Shown: in pieces, positions 34,385 to 42,795 of the stretch | Layout of the letters: each line of letters opens with the position of its first letter | Numbering within the stretch: the first letter of the stretch is position 1 | Origin: Thermotogota bacterium | GTDB lineage: Bacteria > Thermotogota > Thermotogae > Petrotogales > Petrotogaceae | Length of the DNA: 64,000 bases | Reading direction: 5' to 3' | Assembly (NCBI GenBank): GCA_029780115.1 | Contig: JAKOZG010000027.1 | Coordinates: forward strand, 124,001 to 188,000 | Position numbers and translations under genes: made by a program | The notes under the pieces: model-generated | Databases searched by the model: none | What the model saw: only the letters and a program-made list of their open reading frames with translations | Told to the model about the DNA's origin: nothing

Positions 34385-35713
34385 GTGCCAACGTTTACGT
34401 TTAAGGGTGGGGTTCATCCTCCTCAAAGGAAAGATATCACTAGAGACAAAGAAATACAGAGTCTCCCGGTGCCTGATGTTGTTTATCTTTTCATGACTAA
34501 TCATGTAGGGGCCCCAGCTAAACCTATAGTAAAAGTTGGAGATTTTGTGAAAACAGGTCAACTTATAGGCGAAGCTGCAAATGGAATATCTGCTAACGTT
34601 CATTCATCGGTTACAGGTGAAGTAGTTGGTATTGAATCTGTTATAAACGCTTCAACTGGTAGAAGAGATCAAGCTATTGTTGTGAAAAGAACTTCTGAGG
34701 ATCAATGGGAATATTTAAGTCATGACAAGGATTTTAAAAAATTTTCTAAAGAAGAAATTATTCAAATAGTAAAAGATGGAGGCGTTGTAGGATTAGGCGG
34801 TGCAATGTTTCCAACTCATATAAAGATGATTGTTCCAAATAACAAAGTCGTCGATTATTTGATAATTAATGGTGCAGAGTGCGAACCTTACATTACTATA
34901 GATGATCGAATGATGAGAGAAAAAGCCGACGAAATCATAAAAGGTATAGAGATATTAGATTATGTACTAGATCCAAAGAAAATTTTTATTGGTATCGAAA
35001 ACAACAAACCCGAAGCAATTGAAATTATTCGAAATAATGTAAGAAATAACGCAAAAATAAAATTAGTGCCTTTGCAAACGAAGTACCCCCAAGGAGCTGA
35101 AAAACAGTTAATAACAGCTATTACAAAGCGAGAAGTTCCTGAGGGAGGATTACCCATTGATGTTGGAACTTTGGTATTCAATGTGTCTACTATTTATGCT
35201 ATTTATGATGCTGTAGTAAATGGTAAGCCCTTAGTTGAACGAGGGATTACCATAAGTGGCAGTGGGGTTAAGAGGCCCGGTAATTATTGGTTTAGAATTG
35301 GTACAACTGTTGCAGATCTTTTGAAATACGTGGGTATAGTTGAAGAAGACAAAATAGACAGAATTTTATATGGAGGTCCGATGATGGGGATTCCCATCTC
35401 AAGCATAGATTTACCTACCTTTAAAGGAAACAATGCTATAACAGTATTAACTAAAGAAGAAATATTAAAAAGACGTACTTATCCTTGCATAAGATGTGCA
35501 TCGTGTGTTGAAGTTTGCCCAATGGGCTTACAACCATATTATCTTAAGAAGCTTTCAGATGCTAGAAGAAACGATCTGGCTGAAGAAAATGGAATATTAA
35601 GTTGTATAGAGTGTGGTGCATGTTCATACATATGCCCATCGAACATTGATTTATCTAGATCTTTTCAAACTACCAAAAAAGTGATTCAGGCAATTCAAAA
35701 AAGGAGGGGTTGA
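34385..35713 (+). CDS. rnfC: Rnf electron-transport complex subunit C
   Basis: 442 aa. FKGGVHPPQRKDITRDKEI is the RnfC opening. The central NADH/FMN-binding part includes GVVGLGGAMFPTHIK and LIINGAECEPYITIDDRMM (about residues 160-178). The C-terminal end holds two 4Fe-4S motifs, CIRCASCVEVCPMGLQP (about 371-387) and CIECGACSYICPSNIDL (about 409-425). RnfC is the peripheral NAD(H)-reacting subunit of the ion-pumping ferredoxin:NAD+ oxidoreductase. Its GTG start at 34385 follows AAGGAGG by 9 nt. First gene of the operon, 1 nt from rnfD. Confidence 0.95.
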   Translation: MPTFTFKGGVHPPQRKDITRDKEIQSLPVPDVVYLFMTNHVGAPAKPIVKVGDFVKTGQLIGEAANGISANVHSSVTGEVVGIESVINASTGRRDQAIVVKRTSEDQWEYLSHDKDFKKFSKEEIIQIVKDGGVVGLGGAMFPTHIKMIVPNNKVVDYLIINGAECEPYITIDDRMMREKADEIIKGIEILDYVLDPKKIFIGIENNKPEAIEIIRNNVRNNAKIKLVPLQTKYPQGAEKQLITAITKREVPEGGLPIDVGTLVFNVSTIYAIYDAVVNGKPLVERGITISGSGVKRPGNYWFRIGTTVADLLKYVGIVEEDKIDRILYGGPMMGIPISSIDLPTFKGNNAITVLTKEEILKRRTYPCIRCASCVEVCPMGLQPYYLKKLSDARRNDLAEENGILSCIECGACSYICPSNIDLSRSFQTTKKVIQAIQKRRG

Positions 35714-35714
35714 T

Positions 35715-36692
35715 TTGAGACTTAGTACCGACGCTGCTCCCCATTTTAGAACAAATGATTCTACACGAAAAGTAATGTTAGATGTTTTAATTGCTTTAAC
35801 TCCAGCTGTTATAGCATCAACTTGGATTTTTGGGTTAAGGGCTCTTTTCATTATGCTTTATTCAATGGTATTGGCAGAAGGTTTAGAATACATTACAGTA
35901 AGATTTATAAGAAAACAGAAAGATTTTAAGCCAGATTTTTCTGCCTCTGTCACTGGGTTACTTTTAGGCATGAATCTTACATTGGGAGTAAATTGGTGGC
36001 AAATTTTGATAGGAGTAATGGTCTCCATATTAATAGCTAAACATGCTTTTGGAGGATTAGGACAAAACTTTTTCAATCCTGCGCTGGTAGGGAGGGTTTT
36101 TTTAATGATTTCCTTTCCTACTGCTATGACGACTTGGTATCAACCATTTTATTATAGAAATCCAACTATAATGACCGCTGCTTCACCTTTAGGTATGTTA
36201 TTAGATCAGGGTGTTGATCAAGTTTTAAAAAATTATAGTTATTGGGACATGTTTGTTGGTAAAATCCCCGGTTCCATTGGAGAAGTATGTACGCTAGCGC
36301 TGATTATAGGGTTCATCTATTTACTTATAAGAGATAGGGTTAAGGTTATGATTCCATTATCTTATATTGGGACCGTTGTAGTGTTTAGCTCTATTCTTTA
36401 TTTAGTTGATCCTATAAAATTTGGTAATCCGTTATTTCATTTGTTGACAGGGGGATTAATATTGGGTGCGCTTTTCATGGCCACTGATATGGTCACCACA
36501 CCTATGACAGCGAAGGGGGAATTTGTTTTTGGGCTTGGTGCAGGTGTTTTAACTGTTTTAATAAGGTTGTTTGGAGGTTATCCTGAAGGAGTTTCTTTTT
36601 CAATCCTTATAATGAATGCATTTGTTCCATTGATAGATGATTGGCTTAAACCTAAAATTTATGGCACTTCTAAAGGAGGTGCTAAGAAGTGA
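35715..36692 (+). CDS. rnfD: Rnf electron-transport complex subunit D
   Basis: 325 aa, about eight to ten membrane helices. Family segments: HFRTNDSTRKVMLDVLIALT near the start, FGGLGQNFFNPALVGRVFLM (about residues 113-132), TGGLILGALFMATDMVTTPM (about 244-263). The site where Thr normally receives covalent FMN (S-G/S-A-T) reads MTAASPLGMLL, so Ser157 stands at the Thr position. TTG start with GGAGG. It overlaps rnfG by 4 nt. Confidence 0.94.
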   Translation: MRLSTDAAPHFRTNDSTRKVMLDVLIALTPAVIASTWIFGLRALFIMLYSMVLAEGLEYITVRFIRKQKDFKPDFSASVTGLLLGMNLTLGVNWWQILIGVMVSILIAKHAFGGLGQNFFNPALVGRVFLMISFPTAMTTWYQPFYYRNPTIMTAASPLGMLLDQGVDQVLKNYSYWDMFVGKIPGSIGEVCTLALIIGFIYLLIRDRVKVMIPLSYIGTVVVFSSILYLVDPIKFGNPLFHLLTGGLILGALFMATDMVTTPMTAKGEFVFGLGAGVLTVLIRLFGGYPEGVSFSILIMNAFVPLIDDWLKPKIYGTSKGGAKK

Positions 36693-38029
36693 AACAACAT
36701 TTAAAAACCGGTCTAATATTAGCAGTTTTTATGCTAGCTTCAGGTTTATTGGTATCCATCGTTTATAATTTAGTAAGTCCATATTTAGAAGAAGGAGATA
36801 TAGCAAACACATTAAAAGCTATAGAAGAAGTTTTAAAAGATCCTACGTCCGGATCATTGATCATTTCAAATGTTCCAAAGGATAAAAAGACTCTTGATGA
36901 AGCTATTTGGAAAGAAAATCCAGATGGGATATTATATACAAGTTCAAAAGGTGCTAAAGTATATTCGCCATCCTACATGTTTAAAGAAGATGGTAAGGAA
37001 ATATATGTTTTAACTGTTTCTGGTTTAGGATTTGGTGGAGAAGTTAAAAGTATTATTTCTTTAATCAAAGAAAGTAACGAGCTTAAATTAAACAAAATTG
37101 AGTTATTAGATTATTCTCAAGAAACACCAGGGCTTGGGTCAAAAATTGGTGAAGAAAATGTAAAAAGTAGATTCTTCAATATTCCACAAACAGGGCTAAC
37201 TTCAGGAATTAGAGTCGATAAAGACGCGAGAGTTAACATACCAACAGAAGCATTAGACAGTTACAAAGAACAGGGTATTGTTAAAACAAGCGATGTTATG
37301 ACAGGAGCTACAATCACTGCGAGGGCAGTTGCTGATTCAATAAATGCAGCTGTAGAATTTTTGAATCAAGAAGGGGTTCTTAAAGCGGAATTAAAAGAAG
37401 TTTTACCCGAACCAATAGAACCCCAAGAAGAAGTTGATTGGAATGTAATTTTACAGGCAATTATCAGGATTCTTATTGATAGTAAAACCGGAGAATATCT
37501 TGTTTCAAACATCCCAACGAATGTACGAGATCTAGAATCAAGCATTTGGAAAGAAAATCCTGATGGTGTATTGTACACTAGTTCAAAAGGTGCAAAAGTA
37601 TATTCTCCTTCCTACAAATTTACCGAGGATAGCAAAGAAATATATATTCTAAATATTGCTGGTAGTAGAGGATTTGGAGGAGAAGTTAAGAGTTTAGTTT
37701 CCTTTGTTAAGGAAAATGACGCACTCAAATTAAACAAAATTGAAGTTTTAGATTATTCTCAAGAAACACCAGGACTTGGGTCAAAAATTGGTGAAGAAAA
37801 AGTTAAGGAAAGGTTCTACTCGATTCCACTCCCCGGACTTATTTCTGGTATAAAGGTTGATAAAGATGCAGGAGTTTCGGTACCAGCAGAAGCATTAGAC
37901 AGTTACAAAGAACAGGGTATTGTTAAAACAAGTGATGTTATGACAGGAGCTACAATCACTGCAAGGGCAGTTGCTGATTCAATAAATGCGGCTGTAGAAT
38001 TTTTAAAACAAGAAGGGGTGATTTATTAA
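36689..38029 (+). CDS. rnfG: Rnf electron-transport complex subunit G with duplicated FMN-binding domain
   Basis: 446 aa, about twice the usual length. One N-terminal membrane helix (TGLILAVFMLASGLLVSIVY) is followed by two copies of the extracytoplasmic FMN_bind domain, about residues 53-230 and 262-446, joined by a Pro/Glu linker (PEPIEPQEEVDWN). Both copies keep GGEVKS, YSQETPGLGSKIGEE and the flavinylation motif DVMTGATITARAVADSINAA, so each could carry covalent FMN on its Thr. The 3' parts of the two copies are almost identical as DNA (37250-37376 against 37892-38018, about five differences by eye), a sign of recent duplication or conversion. Overlaps rnfD by 4 nt. Confidence 0.94.
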   Translation: MKQHLKTGLILAVFMLASGLLVSIVYNLVSPYLEEGDIANTLKAIEEVLKDPTSGSLIISNVPKDKKTLDEAIWKENPDGILYTSSKGAKVYSPSYMFKEDGKEIYVLTVSGLGFGGEVKSIISLIKESNELKLNKIELLDYSQETPGLGSKIGEENVKSRFFNIPQTGLTSGIRVDKDARVNIPTEALDSYKEQGIVKTSDVMTGATITARAVADSINAAVEFLNQEGVLKAELKEVLPEPIEPQEEVDWNVILQAIIRILIDSKTGEYLVSNIPTNVRDLESSIWKENPDGVLYTSSKGAKVYSPSYKFTEDSKEIYILNIAGSRGFGGEVKSLVSFVKENDALKLNKIEVLDYSQETPGLGSKIGEEKVKERFYSIPLPGLISGIKVDKDAGVSVPAEALDSYKEQGIVKTSDVMTGATITARAVADSINAAVEFLKQEGVIY

Positions 38030-38030
38030 T

Positions 38031-38651
38031 ATGGCCGATATTAAAAATTTTACTAATGGCTTAATAAAGAACAACCCAACTTTTGTTCAAGTTTTAGGTA
38101 TTTGTCCCACTTTAGCGACTACTACAAGTGCAAAAAATGCGTTAGGTATGGGATTAGCTACGCTATTTGCCTTGTTACTCTCAAACATAGTTATTTCTTT
38201 GATAAGAAAAATTGTTCCAGAAAATGTAAGAATTCCTATATATATTGTGGTTATAGCTTCCTTCGTTACGGTTATAGATTTGTTAATGCATGGTTTTCTT
38301 CCTGAATTATGGGAATCTCTAGGCATTTTCATACCCCTTATAGTTGTTAATTGTATTATTATGGGAAGAGCTGAAGCTTTTGCTTCAAAGAACGGAGTTG
38401 TAGATTCTATATTTGACGCACTTGGTAATGGTTTAGGGTTTACTGGAGCTCTTTTTTTAGTAGGTTCAGTGAGAGAGTTAATAGGAAACGGGAGTATATT
38501 GGGAATAAATGTTTGGGGAAATACTTTCAAAATACCTTTACTTATTTTAGCACCTGGGGCTTTTCTTACTTTAGGTATGTTACTTGCTATGTTTAACACA
38601 ATAGGTAATGCAAAGAAAAACCAGAAAAAAAAGGCAGGTGCTAAGAAATGA
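38031..38651 (+). CDS. rnfE: Rnf electron-transport complex subunit E
   Basis: 206 aa, six predicted membrane helices. FTNGLIKNNPTFVQVLGICP carries the conserved membrane cysteine of RnfE (about residue 24), and IFIPLIVVNCIIMGRAEAFA carries the second (about 108), which in Rnf/Nqr share an in-membrane iron-sulfur centre with RnfA. GNGLGFTGALFLVGSVRELI is typical. Separated from rnfG by 1 nt and overlapping rnfA by 4 nt. The short Lys-rich tail is unremarkable. Confidence 0.95.
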   Translation: MADIKNFTNGLIKNNPTFVQVLGICPTLATTTSAKNALGMGLATLFALLLSNIVISLIRKIVPENVRIPIYIVVIASFVTVIDLLMHGFLPELWESLGIFIPLIVVNCIIMGRAEAFASKNGVVDSIFDALGNGLGFTGALFLVGSVRELIGNGSILGINVWGNTFKIPLLILAPGAFLTLGMLLAMFNTIGNAKKNQKKKAGAKK

Positions 38652-39217
38652 ATTTAGTTTTACTTTTTATTTCTGCTGCATTGATAAACAATGTTCTCTT
38701 ATCTAGATTTTTGGGTGAATGTCCTTTTTTGGGAATATCAAAAAGCAAAGATTCAGCTATAGGAATGGGGTTAGCTGTAATATTTGTTATAACTCTTTCG
38801 GGAGCTATAACATGGTTTTTAAATGAGTTACTGGTGTTTTTAGGATTAGAATACTTACAAACCATCGTTTTTATTCTGATAATAGCTGTATTGGTACAGT
38901 TTGTTGAACTCTTCTTGAAAAAAACTAGTCCCTCACTTTACGAGGCATTAGGAATATATCTTCCTTTGATAACCACAAATTGTGCCATATTAGGTATGTC
39001 ATTGTTAAATATAAGAGAAAATTATAATTTTATTGAAGCTTTAATCAATTCATTCGGTTCAGGATGCGGATTTGCACTTGCCTTGATAATATTTTCGGCA
39101 ATAAGAGAAAAAATGCAGTTAAATGATGTTCCAAAGGCTTTTGAAGGGACAGCATTGGCTTTGGTAACTGTTGGATTGCTTTCTTTGGCTTTCATGGGTT
39201 TTTCTGGTTTAGTATAG
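38648..39217 (+). CDS. rnfA: Rnf electron-transport complex subunit A
   Basis: 189 aa, six predicted helices, paralogous to RnfE. LINNVLLSRFLGECPFLGIS (about residues 12-31) and LYEALGIYLPLITTNCAILG (about 97-116) hold the two conserved membrane cysteines. In Thermotoga rnfB follows rnfA; here rnfA is the last gene of the operon and a terminator comes 35 nt later. Confidence 0.95.
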   Translation: MNLVLLFISAALINNVLLSRFLGECPFLGISKSKDSAIGMGLAVIFVITLSGAITWFLNELLVFLGLEYLQTIVFILIIAVLVQFVELFLKKTSPSLYEALGIYLPLITTNCAILGMSLLNIRENYNFIEALINSFGSGCGFALALIIFSAIREKMQLNDVPKAFEGTALALVTVGLLSLAFMGFSGLV

Positions 39218-39251
39218 TCTCTTTTTTGTTATAAAAGATGAGATGAAAGAG

Positions 39252-39290
39252 AAGGGAAGATTGATGTCAATCTTCCCTTTCTTTTTTATG
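39252..39290. terminator. Terminator of the rnf operon, shared with the convergent gene
   Basis: AAGGGAAGATTGA (39252-39264) / TCAATCTTCCCTT (39267-39279), then TCTTTTTT. The right arm includes the stop codon of the minus-strand phosphoesterase gene. Confidence 0.88.
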
Positions 39291-41324
39291 TATATAAAAC
39301 TCATCTATTATTTCTTTTATTTCTTTATACTCATGTGGGAAAAGTGGATTGTCAACTTCTGCTACGGCAGTAACAGTCACTTTTACAGTATCTTCTCTAA
39401 CTTCAAAAGTTACATAATGTAATTTACCAAGTTCGTGTTTAATATGCCAGGGTAAAGGTTCCGCGCTATGATTCGTATTTAATTTAGCTCCTCCACCACC
39501 TGTTGTTATAAACATTATGTCATCCTTATAGTGCCTTTCATATGCATGGATATGACCATTTATAACCACATCAACTCCATATTTTTTGAACAAAGGCAAC
39601 CAATATTTAGTGTTATAATGGCCTTCTGCAAGATTTTCGTTCATAGAGCCATATTCAGTTGCTGTAGTCCAAAAAGGATGATGAAATACAACAAAAATAA
39701 AGGTTTTGTCTTTGCTATTTTCCAAATCATTTTCAAGCCACTTGGTTTGTTCTTGGAATAAAGGTGTGTTTTCAAGGATGTTAGAGTCTAAAATTATGAA
39801 ATGTGAGTTTCCATAATCAAATGAGTACCATCTCTTTGAATAATCTCCTCCACCTGTTGGTAAGTAGAAAGCTTTGTAGTAAAGTTCATTGTTTCGTTCG
39901 TGATTACCTAAAGCTGGATAATAAGGTATCTGAGAACTTAGAGGATACATTGATTCAAAAAATTTAGACCAACTTTTTTCGGAACTCCCTTCTTCAGTGT
40001 GATCACCAGGTTTAATGACAAATTCAAGGTTTAACATTTCTTGGGTATCTTCAATAATTCTGTTAACCACATAAGAGTGTAAATCATCATAAATTTGGGT
40101 ATCTCCATAAGCGAGAAAATTAAACTTGTCAATTTCATTATCGTACGGTTTGGTTTTGAAACTTTTTTCTTCTGTTGCTAAGAAGTTGCTGTATGTATCC
40201 TCAACTTTTATACTGTAGTTATATACACTATCAGGAAATAACTCTTGAATGGAGATGTGATGATATTCCAAGGGAATCAAGTCATATGCATATGATACTT
40301 CGTCAGGATTACTTACAGGGGATACTTCAATTTTAACCCGAGCAGGGACATAAGTTCTGAAATTAATAGTTATACCATTTTCTGTTTTATTAGTTAAAAA
40401 AGGCTGGTAGAAAAAGTTGTTTTCCGGTACATCTAACAATATGTAATTGCAAGAGGAGACATTTATTGGTTCTGTTTTAAGATTTCCAAAATCTACTCTG
40501 ATTTTGTAGTCTTCATCCGTTGGAATATAAAATGAAGCCATTTCATTTTCATCTACAACTTGAACAGATCTGATTTTTTTCACTTTATCTTCTAACACAA
40601 CTCTTATCCCTTCAGAAGACTTTCCATTGCTTAACTTAACGTTCGTACTAACGGTTTGAAAGGCTATATCGTACATTTCATAGTACTTTTTCTCTATGTC
40701 TGCACAACTTTTTTCAACCATTATAATTCTATTAAAGGTGATCTTATCATTTGGATTTAGTGTAAATTGGGAGACATTACTAGCCATTTTGTTACCTGGA
40801 ATGATTCTGTCAAAAGATGGTTTATCAAGTGGAATATATCCAGCGCATCCATAATCTTGCTGCAATAAAAAGACATAATTATTTTCTAGTTTTGTAGAGC
40901 TAAAGAATGGGAAGGTCTCAGAATAATCAATTATTTCAGCGAATTGCATTTTTTTGGGTTCGTTAGTTTTATTTTCTACAATAGAAGTTATAACTAAATT
41001 ACTGATTACCAATGTATATTTAGTAGAAACCTCGATCCCGTTATCGTAAGAAATAAAAGAAATAGAATTATCTGATATTTCTTGTATTTCATTCTTTAAA
41101 GTGGTTCCAGATATCATGAATTTATGGCTCGAAAAAAACGATTCGTCGTAGCTAGTAGATTTCACAGACTTTAGAAACCCAGAGTTTTCACCATCAGTAA
41201 AGAATTCTATGTCTAAGTAATTATTATGTAAGCTACTGATGTTTTTCTCTAATACTTTCGTATCAATAGAAAATAGAGTTAAAGAAATAAACAAAATGAA
41301 CAGGATGAAATAACTTTTTTTCAT
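39267..41324 (-). CDS. Exported purple-acid-phosphatase-like metallophosphoesterase
   Basis: 685 aa. Signal peptide KKSYFILFILFISLTLFS. An N-terminal beta-rich region of about 270 residues is followed by an FN3-like domain (NGITINFRTYVPARVKIEVS, about 312-400), the usual partner of purple acid phosphatases. The catalytic domain from about residue 410 shows FLAYGDTQIYDD, VIKPGDHTEEG, PALGNHERNNE, VFHHPFWTT and INGHIHAYERHY, the full dinuclear-metal set. Likely a phosphatase outside the inner membrane; substrate unknown. The first third is not recognised and makes the protein longer than common family members. Confidence 0.85.
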   Translation of the reverse strand: MKKSYFILFILFISLTLFSIDTKVLEKNISSLHNNYLDIEFFTDGENSGFLKSVKSTSYDESFFSSHKFMISGTTLKNEIQEISDNSISFISYDNGIEVSTKYTLVISNLVITSIVENKTNEPKKMQFAEIIDYSETFPFFSSTKLENNYVFLLQQDYGCAGYIPLDKPSFDRIIPGNKMASNVSQFTLNPNDKITFNRIIMVEKSCADIEKKYYEMYDIAFQTVSTNVKLSNGKSSEGIRVVLEDKVKKIRSVQVVDENEMASFYIPTDEDYKIRVDFGNLKTEPINVSSCNYILLDVPENNFFYQPFLTNKTENGITINFRTYVPARVKIEVSPVSNPDEVSYAYDLIPLEYHHISIQELFPDSVYNYSIKVEDTYSNFLATEEKSFKTKPYDNEIDKFNFLAYGDTQIYDDLHSYVVNRIIEDTQEMLNLEFVIKPGDHTEEGSSEKSWSKFFESMYPLSSQIPYYPALGNHERNNELYYKAFYLPTGGGDYSKRWYSFDYGNSHFIILDSNILENTPLFQEQTKWLENDLENSKDKTFIFVVFHHPFWTTATEYGSMNENLAEGHYNTKYWLPLFKKYGVDVVINGHIHAYERHYKDDIMFITTGGGGAKLNTNHSAEPLPWHIKHELGKLHYVTFEVREDTVKVTVTAVAEVDNPLFPHEYKEIKEIIDEFYIHKKERED

Positions 41325-41372
41325 AAAATATTACACCCTCCTTCAAATTGGGATAAAAAAATTAGTACAATG

Positions 41373-41381
41373 TGATATAAT
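41373..41381 (+). promoter_or_regulatory. Possible extended -10 promoter of the frr operon
   Basis: TGATATAAT, the same extended -10 form seen before mutL. No good -35 hexamer at the right distance. Confidence 0.4.
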
Positions 41382-41485
41382 AAATTTTGATTCTAATAAA
41401 TGTAATCAAGTCAATTATACTACATTCTATCTGATGAATTTGTGAAAAGAAGTTTGTTATTTTCTCAGCAAGTGGAGGTGAAATT

Positions 41486-42049
41486 GTGGCTAGGAAAAGT
41501 GTTTATGCTAAACAAACTGAAGAAAAGATGAAGAAAGTAGTGGTACATTTTGAAGAAGAGTTGAAAAAAGTGAGAACTGGTCGACCTTCAACAGCTTTTT
41601 TTGAGGATATAAAAGTGAACTACTATGGAACTCCAACACCTATAAATCAGGTTGCCAATTTGAGTATAGGTGAGGATAGGACCGTTATCATTAGTCCTTG
41701 GGATAAAAAGATGCTTGAAGCCATAGAAAAAGCTATAAATGCCTCAAATTTCGGATTTAATGCAATCAATGATGGAAATGTAATAAGAGTAAAATTTCCC
41801 TCTCCAACTGTAGAAGATAGAAAAAAATTAGTGAGACTCACTAAAGAAATGTTGGAGGAGACAAAAATTGCATTAAGAAATATTAGAAGAGAAGATATAA
41901 GAAAGGTAAGAGAGGACAAAAACAATTCCAAATTAAGTGAAGATGAGGCTAAAAAGATTGAAGAAGAAATTCAAGAAGTTTTAAAAAGTATGGAAGAAGA
42001 AGCAGAAAAAATATTTGAAAGAAAAGAAAAGGAGATTATGGAATATTAA
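41486..42049 (+). CDS. frr: Ribosome recycling factor
   Basis: 187 aa. KVRTGRPSTAFFEDIKVNYY, GTPTPINQVANLSI, ISPWDKKMLEAIEKAI, then FPSPTVEDRKKLVRLTKEML and the final coiled coil. It splits post-termination ribosomes with EF-G. GTG start after GGAGGTG. Its stop is directly followed by the uppS ATG, so the two are probably coupled. Confidence 0.97.
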   Translation: MARKSVYAKQTEEKMKKVVVHFEEELKKVRTGRPSTAFFEDIKVNYYGTPTPINQVANLSIGEDRTVIISPWDKKMLEAIEKAINASNFGFNAINDGNVIRVKFPSPTVEDRKKLVRLTKEMLEETKIALRNIRREDIRKVREDKNNSKLSEDEAKKIEEEIQEVLKSMEEEAEKIFERKEKEIMEY

Positions 42050-42790
42050 ATGGGAGTTTCTAAGGAAAGCCTGGCAGGGATTAATTTACCCAGACACGTT
42101 GGAATTATCATGGACGGTAATGGTAGATGGGCTTTAAAAAATGATAGAGAAAGAACATACGGACACGAACAAGGAGCGATTGTAGCAGAAAAAGTTATAG
42201 AATGGTCTAAAGATTTTAATATAAAGTATATTACTCTTTATGCTTTTTCAGAAGAAAATTGGAAAAGACCAAAAGAAGAGGTAGATTTTTTGTTCGAGCT
42301 TTTTATAAGATATTTTCAAGTAAATTTCAAAAAAATAATTGATAGTGGGGTTAAAATAAGATTTATAGGTAGGATTCAAAATCTACCTGAAGAAGTTTAC
42401 GAAACTTGCCTAGAAATACAAGAAATGAGTAAAGAAAAAGAAGACCTAAATGTAATTCTTGCACTTAATTATAGTGGGAGGCAAGAAATTGTAGATGCAG
42501 TTAATAAAATCTTGAAAAACACTAAAGATGAAATAACCGTTAACGACATACAAAAAAATCTTTATTTACCAGATGTTCCATATCCAGATCTAATTATAAG
42601 AACAGCAGGAGAGCAACGATTAAGCAATTTTCTTCTTTGGCAATCTGCTTATTCAGAGCTTTACTTTACAGAGGTGTTATGGCCCGACTTTTCTCGTGAA
42701 GATTATTTAAATGCACTTTTGGACTATTCAAAACGAGAAAGAAAATTTGGAGGAGTACCTGTTCATACCAATATAAATCAAATGGAGTGA
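42050..42790 (+). CDS. uppS: Undecaprenyl diphosphate synthase (cis-prenyltransferase)
   Basis: 246 aa. HVGIIMDGNGRWALKNDRER has the catalytic Asp in the DGNGRWA motif (about residue 23); YAFSEENWKRPKEEVDFLF and the closing DLIIRTAGEQRLSNFLLWQS, SELYFTEVLWPDF are standard. The usual RTSGExRLSNF has Ala for Ser here. It extends isoprenyl diphosphate to the lipid carrier used for peptidoglycan. Between frr (0 nt) and cdsA. Confidence 0.96.
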   Translation: MGVSKESLAGINLPRHVGIIMDGNGRWALKNDRERTYGHEQGAIVAEKVIEWSKDFNIKYITLYAFSEENWKRPKEEVDFLFELFIRYFQVNFKKIIDSGVKIRFIGRIQNLPEEVYETCLEIQEMSKEKEDLNVILALNYSGRQEIVDAVNKILKNTKDEITVNDIQKNLYLPDVPYPDLIIRTAGEQRLSNFLLWQSAYSELYFTEVLWPDFSREDYLNALLDYSKRERKFGGVPVHTNINQME

Positions 42791-42795
42791 CATAT

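Noticed and set aside
38087-38599. 170-codon minus-strand open frame inside rnfE
   Set aside because: It is a shadow of the plus-strand rnfE gene, with no ribosome site and low-complexity protein.
35715-39217. Na+-translocating NADH:quinone reductase (Nqr) instead of Rnf
   Set aside because: The first gene has the double 4Fe-4S motifs of RnfC, and NqrF with its FAD/2Fe-2S domains is absent.
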